Source: Oncomelania hupensis
Taxonomy: Eukaryota > Mollusca > Gastropoda > Littorinimorpha > Pomatiopsidae
DNA: 64,000 nt
Direction: 5' to 3'
NCBI GenBank assembly: GCA_036898135.1
Contig: CM072527.1
Coordinates: forward strand, 31,554,727-31,618,726
Shown here: positions 54,719 to 64,000 of the stretch, in pieces
Layout: the number at the start of each line of letters is the position of its first letter
How positions within the stretch are numbered: the stretch's first letter is position 1
Program-made: the position numbers and the translations under genes
Notes under the pieces: model-generated
What the model saw: only the letters and a program-made list of their open reading frames with translations
The model's database searches: none
Told to the model about the DNA's origin: nothing

Positions 54719-56414
54719 CGAGCGAGCATGCGTGGTTCATGTATTATCAGAAAAGTTGACGACAAAGATGTGGTCACTCAGCTTAGAGATAAACAGATAG
54801 TATTGAACAAAACCTGATGTTAATTTACCAGCTCTCTAAAGGGAAGGTTCGCAGATGTTAAATTAACATTCTTGAAACGGTCACTCCCGATACCATCAAG
54901 CAGAACTCCCTATGCGGAATGTCAGTTAGACTACTCGGAACTGCTGACCGGTGTCACTTGACCGCTGAGTAGCCAAGCGAATCATATCACTCTAAGATCT
55001 ACCCTGCGACTCTTCTGACACGAAGTTGAGAGGTAACAGAGAGTGGCCCAAAAGCTGGACAGGGGAGTAGAAAATTCCGAGAAAAGATTCCCGTAGTCGC
55101 GAGAGCGAGATAAGTGGTCGAAGGTGACGTAGAGACTCCTGCATATCCCTGTAAACCCCACATTAACCGGGTAGTCACACGCGAAGCTTGGAACGAAGAG
55201 GGTCTAAACAAGGAGCGAACTGAAGTGAACAATAACCCTCAGCCATCAACAAGAAAGTGATAGACTAGAGATGGTTTCACGATTCCCAGAGACTAGAAGT
55301 TAACACTAATAGTTTAGTATTTGCATGTTTATATCTTAAATTGATTGCCATGTATTAGTATGTTCGTGTTATATGTATTTACAAAAACCGATTATTGTTT
55401 CTGACATGTTGTGCATAGTGCTCGATATATCTTAGCCTTCTGGTCCTAATTTGGCTCGGAAGAGTCAGCTGGACCTAAAGCAATAATCATGTAATGTAAT
55501 GTAATCTTAGCCTTAAGATTCGGATATAGTAGTGTGCATATGGGGAACTCGGCAGGTGTCTGATGCTATAGACTCCTTGCAGAGGGTACCACATACCAAT
55601 ATCTGAATAGCATATTGTAGCCAGAGTTCTGGATTTTACAGTTCAGCTCTGGGACGGTTTGTGGAGTCAATGCATGACGCTTGCTCCCGTGAAAAAGAAG
55701 ATCAACCTAGAATCTACATCGCCACGTCCAGCCCCGCAGTTACCAGACTCGCCCGATCATCCTGAGAGTGACCAGACTCCCTCAGAGTGACCACCAGACT
55801 CAAGCACTCACAGAAACTGAGCAGCTAAATCCCTCTCAACTTCAACTGATGTCAAACAAAACTCGGAAAAACACTAGTAGACCATCCAAACATAGGAATG
55901 CTTAGCAAGTGATGAAGAAGAACTGCTAAAGAAATTGCCCAGCACACTGAACAGTTATAGTTATTAATTTACATTTAATTAAAGTCATGTTAGAATTTGT
56001 GTTGAACATATAGTTGAAATCACATACATACGACTGGTGTCATGCGTCATTCTATTTGTATTGTTGTGTGTCCACTAGCTCTTCTTCTCTTGAGACCAAG
56101 TAAACTAGTCATTTGTTTAGTAAAAAGCATTTCTTAAAGTGAGCCAAGGCAATGATACTTTAAAACCCGAGAACAAATATAAATTTTTATGTGACCAAGC
56201 ACCGTGATTTAGTTTCTCACGTCGCTTTGGAATTTTGGTAAAGAACGTCTGATAGAGGTAGCTTAACGCCCCATCTATCTACAAGTCTTACTCCCCTTGT
56301 AAGATAAGCGTATCTTCTCCAGGATATCATCACAGTTCGTCACTCAAATTTATTCTAATACAAAGTTATCCTATACTGACTGTATTGTGTGAGTATGACC
56401 GTCATTACATTGCA
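54719..56414. other. unexplained 1.7-kb stretch
   Basis: Moderately GC-rich parts (54,990-55,250) alternate with AT-rich parts, without microsatellites and without a second copy in this window. It contains direct repeats such as GAGTGACCAGACTC / GAGTGACCACCAGACTC (55,765-55,800) and a 715-bp-family fragment (TTTGGCTCGGAAGAGTCAGC, 55,439-55,487). It could be LTR or leader sequence of another retrotransposon, but no boundary is provable. Confidence 0.4.
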
Positions 56415-56980
56415 TTACATTATTATTGCTTTAGGTCCAGCGGACTCTTCCGAGCCAAATCAGGACCGGACAACCCCCGATCCGCATAAAAGATCTGCTG
56501 AAAAAACCCTAGTGGTAAAACCGAAAGCTCTCCACCAGCCAGTCACTTTACAATAAAGACACCCCACGCAGGGGACGGCTGAGGCTTCACCCCAACTTAT
56601 CGAACCCCCGTTTACAAAAACAAAATAGAATACAAACATCATTATAAATTATCAACAAAACACATACATATAAAATGCCTACATTGCTAAATAATAACAT
56701 CATAGGAAGCCCTAGGGACCACCTGGCAGAAAGCGTCCAATATTCCCAAGCTGATCCAACAGACCTATACAAACAAGGAGTCTTGTCCCGGAAGAGTTTT
56801 CAAGAAAAAGGGTAGGAGACTGGTCTAGCAAAGAAGACGACAGTATAGCAGATTGATAGAAAAGAGCAGGAATGAGAAAGAGCAAATGAGAAAGACAGCG
56901 ACAGTGGGAATTTAAAGCACTAAATTTCCAGAAAGTGGGGATACTATTTATACTGAAACCCCCGGCACCTCAACGGGGTA
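56415..56980 (-). repeat. 715-bp-family repeat, copy E
   Basis: Inverted copy from GCTTTAGGTCCAGCGGACTC to CCCCGGCACCTCAACGGGG. It lacks the first ~130 bp of the full-length form. The left edge has an ATTACATTGCATTACATT tail instead of AATC units. Confidence 0.85.
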
Positions 56981-57142
56981 AAGAGTGATTCGGATTCTGA
57001 AAGGAAATTCTCTATACATTTGTATTATGTATATATTTGTATTGAAAGAGCTAGAAGAGACGTGTGTGTGTGGAAGGGGGGGACGGGGTATGTGTGGGTG
57101 TACGTACGTGTGTGTGCGTGTGTGCGTGTGTGTGTGTGTGTG

Positions 57143-57211
<69 letters not shown>

Positions 57212-58016
57212 AGGTGAGAATACAGTTAAATGTCTAATGTATAACTGCTGCGTGGATATTGCTTTAGTAGTTGTTATTTTGTGATCTTATGTATCACTTT
57301 CACCTTTATTCGCTGAGGTTCAATGTGCTATATGAATTCTCCATTGTGGGTAATAAGGACTGGTTGACGTGAATTGACTTGACTTGACTAACAGGTCACC
57401 TTTGAGTTTAAGAACATAGTGGGGCTGGATGGGGACTAATGCACAGGTGTTATGTCTGATGAGCCGGGTACTTAACAAAACACTGATGCAGGACGTGCAA
57501 AAACCCTTTATGTTTGGCCTTCTCTAGTATGTGAGTTATATAAACTGACAGAAAACAACTTTGGGAGAAAAAAAAACAAGATCTGTTTGTGCTGAATTTG
57601 TGATTTTAAACCCCAAACAATAATACTTTGCCAAGTTTCCAATTCCAACAGATTGAAAAACGTGTACGGCAGCAAAATCAATGCTGTATGTGTTGGCAAA
57701 CTGTCAACGATTTCAAGGCCATTGTTAGTGCACTGTATCATTTTCCATGGATGCTGCTATTATAAATGCCTTGCGAAAATGCCTGCCTTTGCCGCCAAGG
57801 TTAACTCGCCTTTGTCATCACCGTATACACTGTACAAGGTTAACAGGTTCATGGACCTGACCAAAAAAAAAAGTACTAACAGTCTGTCCCATTTTAACTG
57901 AGAACTGCCTCTGTAGCTTAAAAATAAAAATAAAAATTAAAAAAACACATTTTACACGTACACGTAAACTCAGACAAAAACGTATCTCACAAACAGACAA
58001 AACTTATTTACCGTTC
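56981..58016. other. intergenic with GT array
   Basis: It contains a GT tract (57,107-57,208) and a possible SINE tail ending TTGACTTGACTTGAC at 57,375-57,390. No gene is supported. Confidence 0.55.
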
Positions 58017-58205
58017 TTATATATAGCGCTTTTCCAGCTCTAGAGCTGCTCAGGGCTCTGGCCGATACAAGACCTAACTCCAGTCGCCCGCGCGAGGCGC
58101 CCACTTGCTGTGCTGCCTTAGGCGCGTCGTCTGGAGCCCCAGACAACTGAGCACACTCCTGAGCGACTGGGCACGGGGGAGAAGGGACTCAGTGCTTGAT
58201 GGAGG
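58017..58205. repeat. possible SINE-type dispersed repeat
   Basis: ATATAGCGCTTTTCCAGCTC with a GC-rich body resembles 8,960-9,000. Boundaries are uncertain. Confidence 0.4.
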
Positions 58206-58251
58206 TATTTAAGTCCATGCGATGGAGTGCGCTCGTGTACAGACTAGACCT

Positions 58252-58369
<118 letters not shown>

Positions 58370-58378
58370 TGTGTGTGT

Positions 58379-59087
58379 TACCCCTTGGGGTCATGAGCAA
58401 TCTTGCCACTGTAGATTGTTCTAACCTATAAAGGGAAAAGTGAAAGCCCCAGTTGAAAACCTGTCTTGCCTTTGTAGGCATGACAGATTCACTGCGGCAA
58501 CAGTACCCCCGTTGGAGTGCCGGGGGTTTCAGTATAAATAGTATCCCCACTTTATGGAAATTTAGTGCTTTAAATTCCCACTGTTGCTATCTTCCTCATT
58601 TACTCTTTCCCATTCCTGCTCTGTCCTATCACTCTGCTATACTATCTTCTTCTTCGCTAGATCAATGACCTACCTTTTTTCTTGAAAACTCTTCCTGGAC
58701 AAGACTCCTTGTTTGTGTATGAGGTCTGTTGGATCAGCTTGGGAGTGTTGGACGCTTTCTGCTGGGTGGTCACTAGGGCTTCCTATGATGTTACTGTTAG
58801 TATTTAGCAATATAGGCATTTTATATGTATATGTTTTGTTGATGATTTGTAATGATGTTTGTATTCTATTTTGTTTTTGTAACCGGGGGTTCGCGTAGTT
58901 GAGGTAAACCCTCAGCCGTCCCCCGCGTGGGATGTCTTTATTGTAAAGTGACTGGCTGGTGGAGGGCGTTCAATTTTCCCACTAGGGTTGTTTCAGCAGA
59001 TCTTTTATGCGGATCGGGGGTTGTCCGGTCCTGATTTGGCTCGGAAGAGTCCGCTGGACCTAAAGAGACAATAAATCAATCAATCAA

Positions 59088-59091
<4 letters not shown>
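58379..59091 (+). repeat. 715-bp-family repeat, copy F (full length)
   Basis: About 95% similar by eye to copy C, with the same start (TACCCCTTGGGGTCATGAGC) and an (AATC)n tail. It lies inside a GT microsatellite: GT units stand on both sides. An internal TATAAATA is at 58,533-58,540. Confidence 0.88.
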
Positions 59092-59118
<27 letters not shown>

Positions 59119-59485
59119 TGTAATTCATTGAGACAAAGAACATGTGAAATAACAAGGACTCCCAAGTTCAAAAGACTCGGTCAAATTTCAGTCTGTACCA
59201 CTGGTCTGCACATGTTCGCAAGATTGAAAGGTCAAATGCCTATAAAGCACGTCAGATTAGAAAATTTAATACGTGTGAAGAGAAACCCAGCGGATAAAAA
59301 GAATTTGATTTGAAAAGACTCCCTCAAATGCTAGCATGTGCCTTAATGCATACACTTTGAAAGGAAGCTAGGTTAAACAAACGTTGGAGATACTAGACTA
59401 AACGAATACACTGTAATATTCATGCATGCATTAAATTTGTGCGTGTGTGTGTGGAGGTCTAGGGTATGGGAGGCGAAATATAGCA

Positions 59486-59590
59486 AACGCGCGCGCATTT
59501 GCGCTCGCAAATGCGCAAATGCGAGCGCAAATGCGCGCGCACTTGCGAGCGCATTTGCGCGCGTAAATGCGAGCGCACTTGCGAGCGCGG
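59486..59590. repeat. GCGC-rich inverted-repeat cluster
   Basis: Perfect 20-bp arms GCGCGCGCATTTGCGCTCGC (59,489-59,508) and their complement (59,521-59,540) have a 12-base spacer. Further ATTTGCGC / GCGAGCGCA units follow to 59,590. The block lies ~320 bp upstream of the start codon at 59,911. Confidence 0.9.
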
Positions 59591-59910
59591 TTGCTATGCC
59601 CGTTGCTATGAGGGTTTTGCTAAAAACTGTCAACGGAAATGAACTGAAAATGAACACATTTTTTTTGTAGATCTCCGACCTAGATATTTTGTATTTATCT
59701 GCATTAGTTTGATGTTAAATATTTACGTAGAATACAATTTAAATAACTGTCTCAATCAAAATCAAAGTAGTCAATGTGTGGAAGACGGCTCTCGCCTTTT
59801 CATGTGGAAGTGACGTTGCATAAGCTAAATTTAGATAGCTGCGGCGCGTGTAGGGAATTCCCGCTAGGCCTATATCGACTTCCCGCGATGTCAACAATCT
59901 CCAAGTTACG
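59591..59910 (+). promoter_or_regulatory. presumed promoter and 5' UTR of the 59,911 gene
   Basis: The sequence changes from AT-rich to more GC-rich from about 59,780. A GTGACGTTGC motif lies at 59,811. An upstream ATG at 59,888 opens a 17-codon frame that stops before the main exon ends. No TATA box is evident. Role inferred from position only. Confidence 0.35.
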
Positions 59911-60050
59911 ATGGAAGCTGGTTTGCCTTCGTGCTTATCAATAGTTTTTCAAGACGACCAAAAAATAATTGGAACAGTCGAGACTGACAATGATGTCGCT
60001 GATGTTCTATCAGCATTTGAAAGATGCTACATGGCATCGTTTATCGAGAG
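59911..60050 (+). CDS. exon 1
   Basis: ACGATGG start, 46 codons plus two bases, then donor AG|GTAAGT. Acidic/hydrophobic peptide with IIGTVETDNDVADVLSAFE. Confidence 0.65.
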
Positions 60051-63000
60051 GTAAGTAGCTTACTAACACATACAATGAAGAAGGTGTACTTGTTCCATGA
60101 GTATATTTTTTAGGCCCGAGCTCTGACAATTTTAAATAGTGCGATGAAAATAGATTTCGGGTAGGCTACATATGGGATTTCGTTGCGTACTTATTTACGG
60201 AAAGAGCCCCGACAATTTTAAATAGTTGGCATGCAAGGTTATTTACGGAATGAACGGACATTTCCAGGTGTACTTGTTCCATGATATTGCCCCCTTTTTA
60301 ATTATTTTCCTCTATAGGCGTACTAATAGTAATAGTGATAACTTCAACAGTAGACATATAAACCATCATACTGCCATAGGCATATGTCTCACTGCTCTCT
60401 TAGATTTAACTGATTCCATTTTATTTCATGTTAATGAGCTGAGTACCATGTTATAATCCAAATCCTATTGACATGTGCAACTATATCTATTAAAGTACTC
60501 AACACCTGAAAGAAAAGGCAGTGGAGGAAAAAAGACTTTTGTGGTGTGACGAGGTCAATCAAAACTACACTGTGCCTTGCTATGTGGATACAAGCAAGTC
60601 CAAAGCTTGTGTATATGGTGGAAAGCCAAGGTGACGCACTGTCTGCCGCGAGTTGCCAGTCCGCAAGAAGAGGAAGAGAGATGCTGCCAAGAAATCAAAG
60701 ACGAGAAGGTTGGCCGGTAAGGGTCATATTTAACAATACATGATTTTGAACACTTGTTAGTTACTGCATAATTATAAATACACCATATTATTTTCCTTAA
60801 AGCAGTTTATTGGATTTACAGCCTAATCCTGACATGGTATGGGAAGTCCTGTCTATCAGTGTGTTCACTCAGTTACAGGAAACAAAGCAGGTGTGGCACA
60901 TGAAACAGTCCAGGCAGAAGAACACCACCAGGATACAACCAGTCTGACTACTGCAGGTGTGTTCATTTACCTGCCACATGCCATCCGCATGCATTGATTT
61001 TAATTCTGCGGATTTTAGTGGTTCACTTATTAAAATGTATTTTTACATCACTGATACAAAATTGAAACATTCCAGCTTATCTAGTGGCGGAACGGGGGGG
61101 GGGGGGGGGGGCAGGAGGGAGAAGGGTGATTACTGATGGTGGTTGTTATTGCTAGAAGTCACAGTAATTTTTCCTGTAAGCCTTACAATCATTTTTTTTT
61201 ATTTTTTTGTATGTCATTACAAACTATACACATATTTGTTGACTAACTTGTAACTAATGTAGCGGAGTGGAGCGTAGGTGGTAGAAGTAGGAAGAAGAGC
61301 GGAGCCTTAAGAGGAGGCTGGTAGTAGGAGTACAGAAGAAGAAGACTCTCTTTTCCTTTTCTTTCACACTCGCACACCAATCGAAGATGTGGTTCTATTT
61401 CCAGCATTTATTTCTGAGTGAATAATTTTGAGCCACGGAACAGACAGTCATTTACAGTAGTATGTACATTCTGTGTCGGCCCGTGTCTGCCGTCTCACTG
61501 CCCCTCCAACTGGGGGGTCAGTCGGTTTTTATCATACAGCGCCAGCCTTAGCGGAGACGCACATGCGCGAGCCACTCGCGGAGCCTTAAGTAAGTGCCTG
61601 TGGGCCAAGTTTGTGTTATTTTCAATTTACAAATCCCGCTCGCCTTTGGCCTAATACAAATCAAAACATAACATAATACACATCACCAGAAAGGGCATAA
61701 AACAAGCTTCCCAAATATGTACATGAATTATTCATACAAGGTACAGATAAATAATAAACTTCGAAAATACGCGACTCAAAGTACGACCTTAAGCACACAA
61801 GTTCACAAAAAGATACAAATGATACATTTAAGACATACCAAAAACCCATACGTGTTACATGCTCTAAAAGCTTAATGTCCAATCTGGCTAACTATATACA
61901 AATAAAATGCATGACTTATCTGTAACTCTTACAAATCATGAATCTCTATGTACACACTAACACAAGCTACAAACACAGTGTTATCGCAGGTTACATCACT
62001 GGACTAGCGATCTCGGCCTTAACTACTCTAATATAAACTAAATTCATACAACATTCCATAAGAATAATATCTAAGGCTAGCTACATAATAATTATTTGAT
62101 GGACAGAAATAAAAGGGGGCTAGTGTACGGCTCTGACAAGGTGTCGCATTTGGCAGTAAGTTTAAACAAAGGCTGTGCGTGTAGCAGACGACGCGTCGGC
62201 TAAACACGTTACACGAAACCGGTCAAGATAGCATACCACATGACTAGTAAGGTTTAGGGATAGAAATACCGCACCAGTAGCGAACAGCAGTCGGCTACAC
62301 TAACTTTTATAATAAAATGTTACTGATAATAATTGTCAGAAATATGCAAAGAACCTGCTGTAAAAAGGAGGAAGAGAGCAGCTGCTGGGAAACTGATGAC
62401 TACAAGTCTGGCCAGTAAGGGTGTTCAATAAGTCACATTTTACATTACGTTTTACATCTTTCAAATTTGAACTCTAATTAGGTAAAGTACCTGCATTGAC
62501 CTGTATAGAAATATTTAGAACTATAAATACACATCGGCTACAGAGTTTTGACAAGTAACACATGCGTAAATGGCTACTTACACCACAGCAGCTGAAACTA
62601 CCCAAATGTCTTATAAATACACATATTCTTATTTTTCACAAAGCAGTGTATATGGACTTGTAAGCTAATCCTAAAGTTGTGTGAGTTGTCCTGTCTATCA
62701 GTGTGTTCACTAAATTATAGGAAACAAAGCAGGTGTGGCACATAAAACAGTCCAGGCAGCAGAACACCTCCAGGATACAACCAGCCTGACTACAGCAGGT
62801 GTGTTCATTTACCTGCCACATATCAGCAGCATGCATTCATATTAATGATGCTTTTTTTTAGCAATAATATTTAAGAGTCCGCACTGACAGCACTCTCTGG
62901 GGAAATAACATTGTACTAACGCTTCTTCTGGTTTAACTCTGAAGAGCAATATAATTAATTACATGTATTTGTTTCTGTAATTGTTAATGTACATTTTATT

Positions 63001-63399
63001 CTCACGTTTTAGATGACGTCAGGCATTTAACAACAGTAATTTGGATTTTCTTTAATATGATTTGATGTTACATGTTTATTTTATTTTAGGCCTTACCAAT
63101 GGTTTGGAAAAAAACCAATGCAGTTCCATCATCATCGCTGATTGCATTGTCATTGGTACGTAAACTGTTTTTCCAGTTGCAATCGAGAATACATTTTTCT
63201 GAAATCAAACAGTGAACAGCCATGGGGGTGCAGGTTTCACCATGCTTACAAATGTGACTGTTCTTAAATGGCAACGCCTGCATTGGCCATAGCACGAGAC
63301 ACACTATTATCTATAATATAATTGCCAATGTTTATGATTCGTTGTAAATTTTGTTTTTGTAATTGCCTAGGGCTTTGTTTAGATTAGGCGTCAGTTGCC

Positions 63400-63457
<58 letters not shown>

Positions 63458-64000
63458 ATGTAATAAGTCTTTATCATTGGACGCAGCATATCACACACCA
63501 ATTCATAAGGGCACTCTGCTTGTGTCTACTTATTTTTAAAAATGTGTCTTAGTTATATATAATTATGTGTTTAGTAGATAATTGTTTTATCTTTATTTTT
63601 TATTTTATCCTAGAGGACAACACAACAGAAACAACAAGAAAAGAGCAAAACAAACACATTCTCAAGAATACTGCAGGTTTGTATATTGGCTTTTTTGTGT
63701 GTTTTGGTCCAAGCTCATTAGAGATAATTGCTATAAAAATACCCATAAATATATAAAATAAAGATTTAGCACTCTCATTCACCAAAAAAATGGCTATAAT
63801 ATACCTGTAGTTAATAATGGAAAAGAGAGGCATGATGCACCAAATACAGTACATTATAAATTTATGTGCAGAATCAACAAGTTCAGGATACAGGATTCTG
63901 GTTCCTGGCCTTTTCATCTGCGGACGGCGGTTATCAAGTTCCAGTATAAATTCTTTGCAGCATCCACAGTGGATGGATGATTTGGTAATATACTTATATA
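59911..64000 (+). CDS. multi-exon gene with duplicated phase-1 exons, product unknown (3' end beyond window)
   Basis: Gene model by reading splice signals: exons 59,911-60,050, 60,496-60,716, 60,879-60,956, 62,352-62,414, 62,721-62,798, 63,090-63,155, 63,614-63,676 and 63,872 to the edge. After exon 2 every junction is phase 1, and internal exons are 78, 63, 78, 66 and 63 nt, all multiples of three, so any can be skipped without frameshift. The start peptide is MEAGLPSCLSIVFQDDQK. Exon 2 ends in a basic, nuclear-signal-like run (PVRKKRKRDAAKKSKTRR). The last exon contains RILVPGLFICGRRL and QWMDDLVIYLY, whose spacing faintly recalls the beginning of a BEN domain, a DNA/protein-interaction module. 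Exon 2 has one in-frame TGA at 60,632. I do not recognise the protein; a nuclear role is a guess. Confidence 0.6.
60496..60716 (+). CDS. exon 2 (with in-frame TGA)
   Basis: Acceptor ATTAAAG, open in the phase set by exon 1 (TQHLKEKAVEEKRLLWCDEV...YGGKPR), TGA at 60,632-60,634, then open again in the same frame to PVRKKRKR...RRLA and donor GTAAGG at 60,717. A shorter form could splice at AAG|GTGACG (60,630/60,631), a weaker donor, which would avoid the stop. Confidence 0.5.
60879..60956 (+). CDS. exon 3
   Basis: 78 nt, acceptor GTTACAG, donor GTGTGT. Encodes NKAGVAHETVQAEEH and continues to SLTTA. Near-identical to the exon at 62,721. Confidence 0.6.
61087..61115. repeat. G18 run in intron
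   Basis: A homopolymer G run in CGGAAC(G)nCAGGAGGG. It could form a G-quadruplex and is a likely assembly or length-variation hotspot. Confidence 0.8.
61258..62299. mobile_element. solo-LTR-like insertion in intron 3
   Basis: 1,042 bp beginning TGTAGCGGAG and ending GTCGGCTACA, a TGTAGC/GCTACA short inverted terminus of the TG...CA type. It is flanked by CTAA at 61,254-61,257 and 62,300-62,303, a 4-bp target duplication. No coding frame. It lies between the two exon-duplication copies, so it probably arrived after or at the duplication. It is unrelated to the gypsy LTR at 14,042. Confidence 0.65.
62352..62414 (+). CDS. exon 4 (duplicate of the end of exon 2)
   Basis: 63 nt, acceptor ATGCAAAG, donor GTAAGG. 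Encodes EPAVKRRKRAAAGKLM and continues to TSLA, homologous to the basic end of exon 2 and without a stop. Confidence 0.55.
62721..62798 (+). CDS. exon 5 (duplicate of exon 3)
   Basis: 78 nt, acceptor AATTATAG, donor GTGTGT. Encodes NKAGVAHKTVQAAEH and continues to SLTTA. The flanking intron sequence (GTCCTGTCTATCAGTGTGTT) is also conserved with the block around exon 3. Confidence 0.6.
63090..63155 (+). CDS. exon 6
   Basis: 66 nt, acceptor TTATTTTAG, donor GTACGT, phase 1-1. Encodes LTNGLEKNQCSSIIIADCIV. Confidence 0.55.
63402..63455. repeat. (AAT)n microsatellite in intron 6
   Basis: A pure AAT/TAA array of about 54 bp between exons at 63,155 and 63,614. Confidence 0.95.
63614..63676 (+). 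CDS. exon 7
   Basis: 63 nt, acceptor TTATCCTAG, donor GTTTGT, phase 1-1. Encodes EDNTTETTRKEQNKHILKNT. Confidence 0.55.
63872..64000 (+). CDS. exon 8 (runs off the window)
   Basis: Acceptor TTATGTGCAG, open in the expected phase for 43 codons to the window edge. Contains GYRILVPGLFICGRRLSSSS and QHPQWMDDLVIYLY. Confidence 0.5.

Overview
This window looks like nuclear DNA from an animal, most probably a marine mollusc such as a gastropod. That is an inference from the repeat types and one host exon; no marker gene proves it. Coding density is very low, genic pieces are split by introns with GT/AG junctions, simple repeats are everywhere, and most of the long open frames belong to transposable elements. 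There is no bacterial-style operon, no rRNA, no convincing functional tRNA gene and no CRISPR array.

Layout. Positions 1-7,550 hold a ~715-bp dispersed repeat carrying a nested tRNA-derived SINE, then a 5'-truncated but open RTE-like LINE (2,730-5,695, minus), a second SINE family and a fold-back element. Positions 7,566-8,912 are a non-autonomous Helitron, with a second copy at 38,940-40,450. Positions 14,042-22,414 are a complete, very young Ty3/gypsy-type LTR retrotransposon. It has 1,608-bp LTRs with three differences seen, a 5-bp target duplication and one intact 1,517-codon gag-pol frame. Its integrase lies before the reverse transcriptase, which is the order of the Gmr1-like group. Positions 23,764-27,105 are a full-length RTE-like LINE with an intact frame and a 13-bp target duplication. 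From 27,700 to 59,100 lie truncated LINEs, three SINE families, a diverged solo LTR, two terminal-inverted-repeat elements, more copies of the 715-bp repeat, and long microsatellites. Many of these are nested inside one another.

Host genes. Three loci look like host coding sequence. A minus-strand exon at 48,935-49,028 with good splice sites encodes the first membrane segment of an ABCA-type (ABCA2-like) lipid transporter. A plus-strand gene starts at 59,911 and runs off the right edge through at least eight small exons. Its internal exons are nearly all phase 1-1, and a two-exon block has been tandemly duplicated, with a solo-LTR-like insertion between the copies. I do not recognise its product; the last visible exon has a faint resemblance to the start of a BEN domain. 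A possible first exon at 31,553-31,624 is weaker.

The transposons appear to explain most of the structure. LINE, SINE and 715-bp repeat tails end in short tandem units, and several microsatellites adjoin such tails. The nesting orders give relative ages: the gypsy element and the full-length LINE are the youngest, while the minus-strand solo LTR and the gapped LINE fragments are older.
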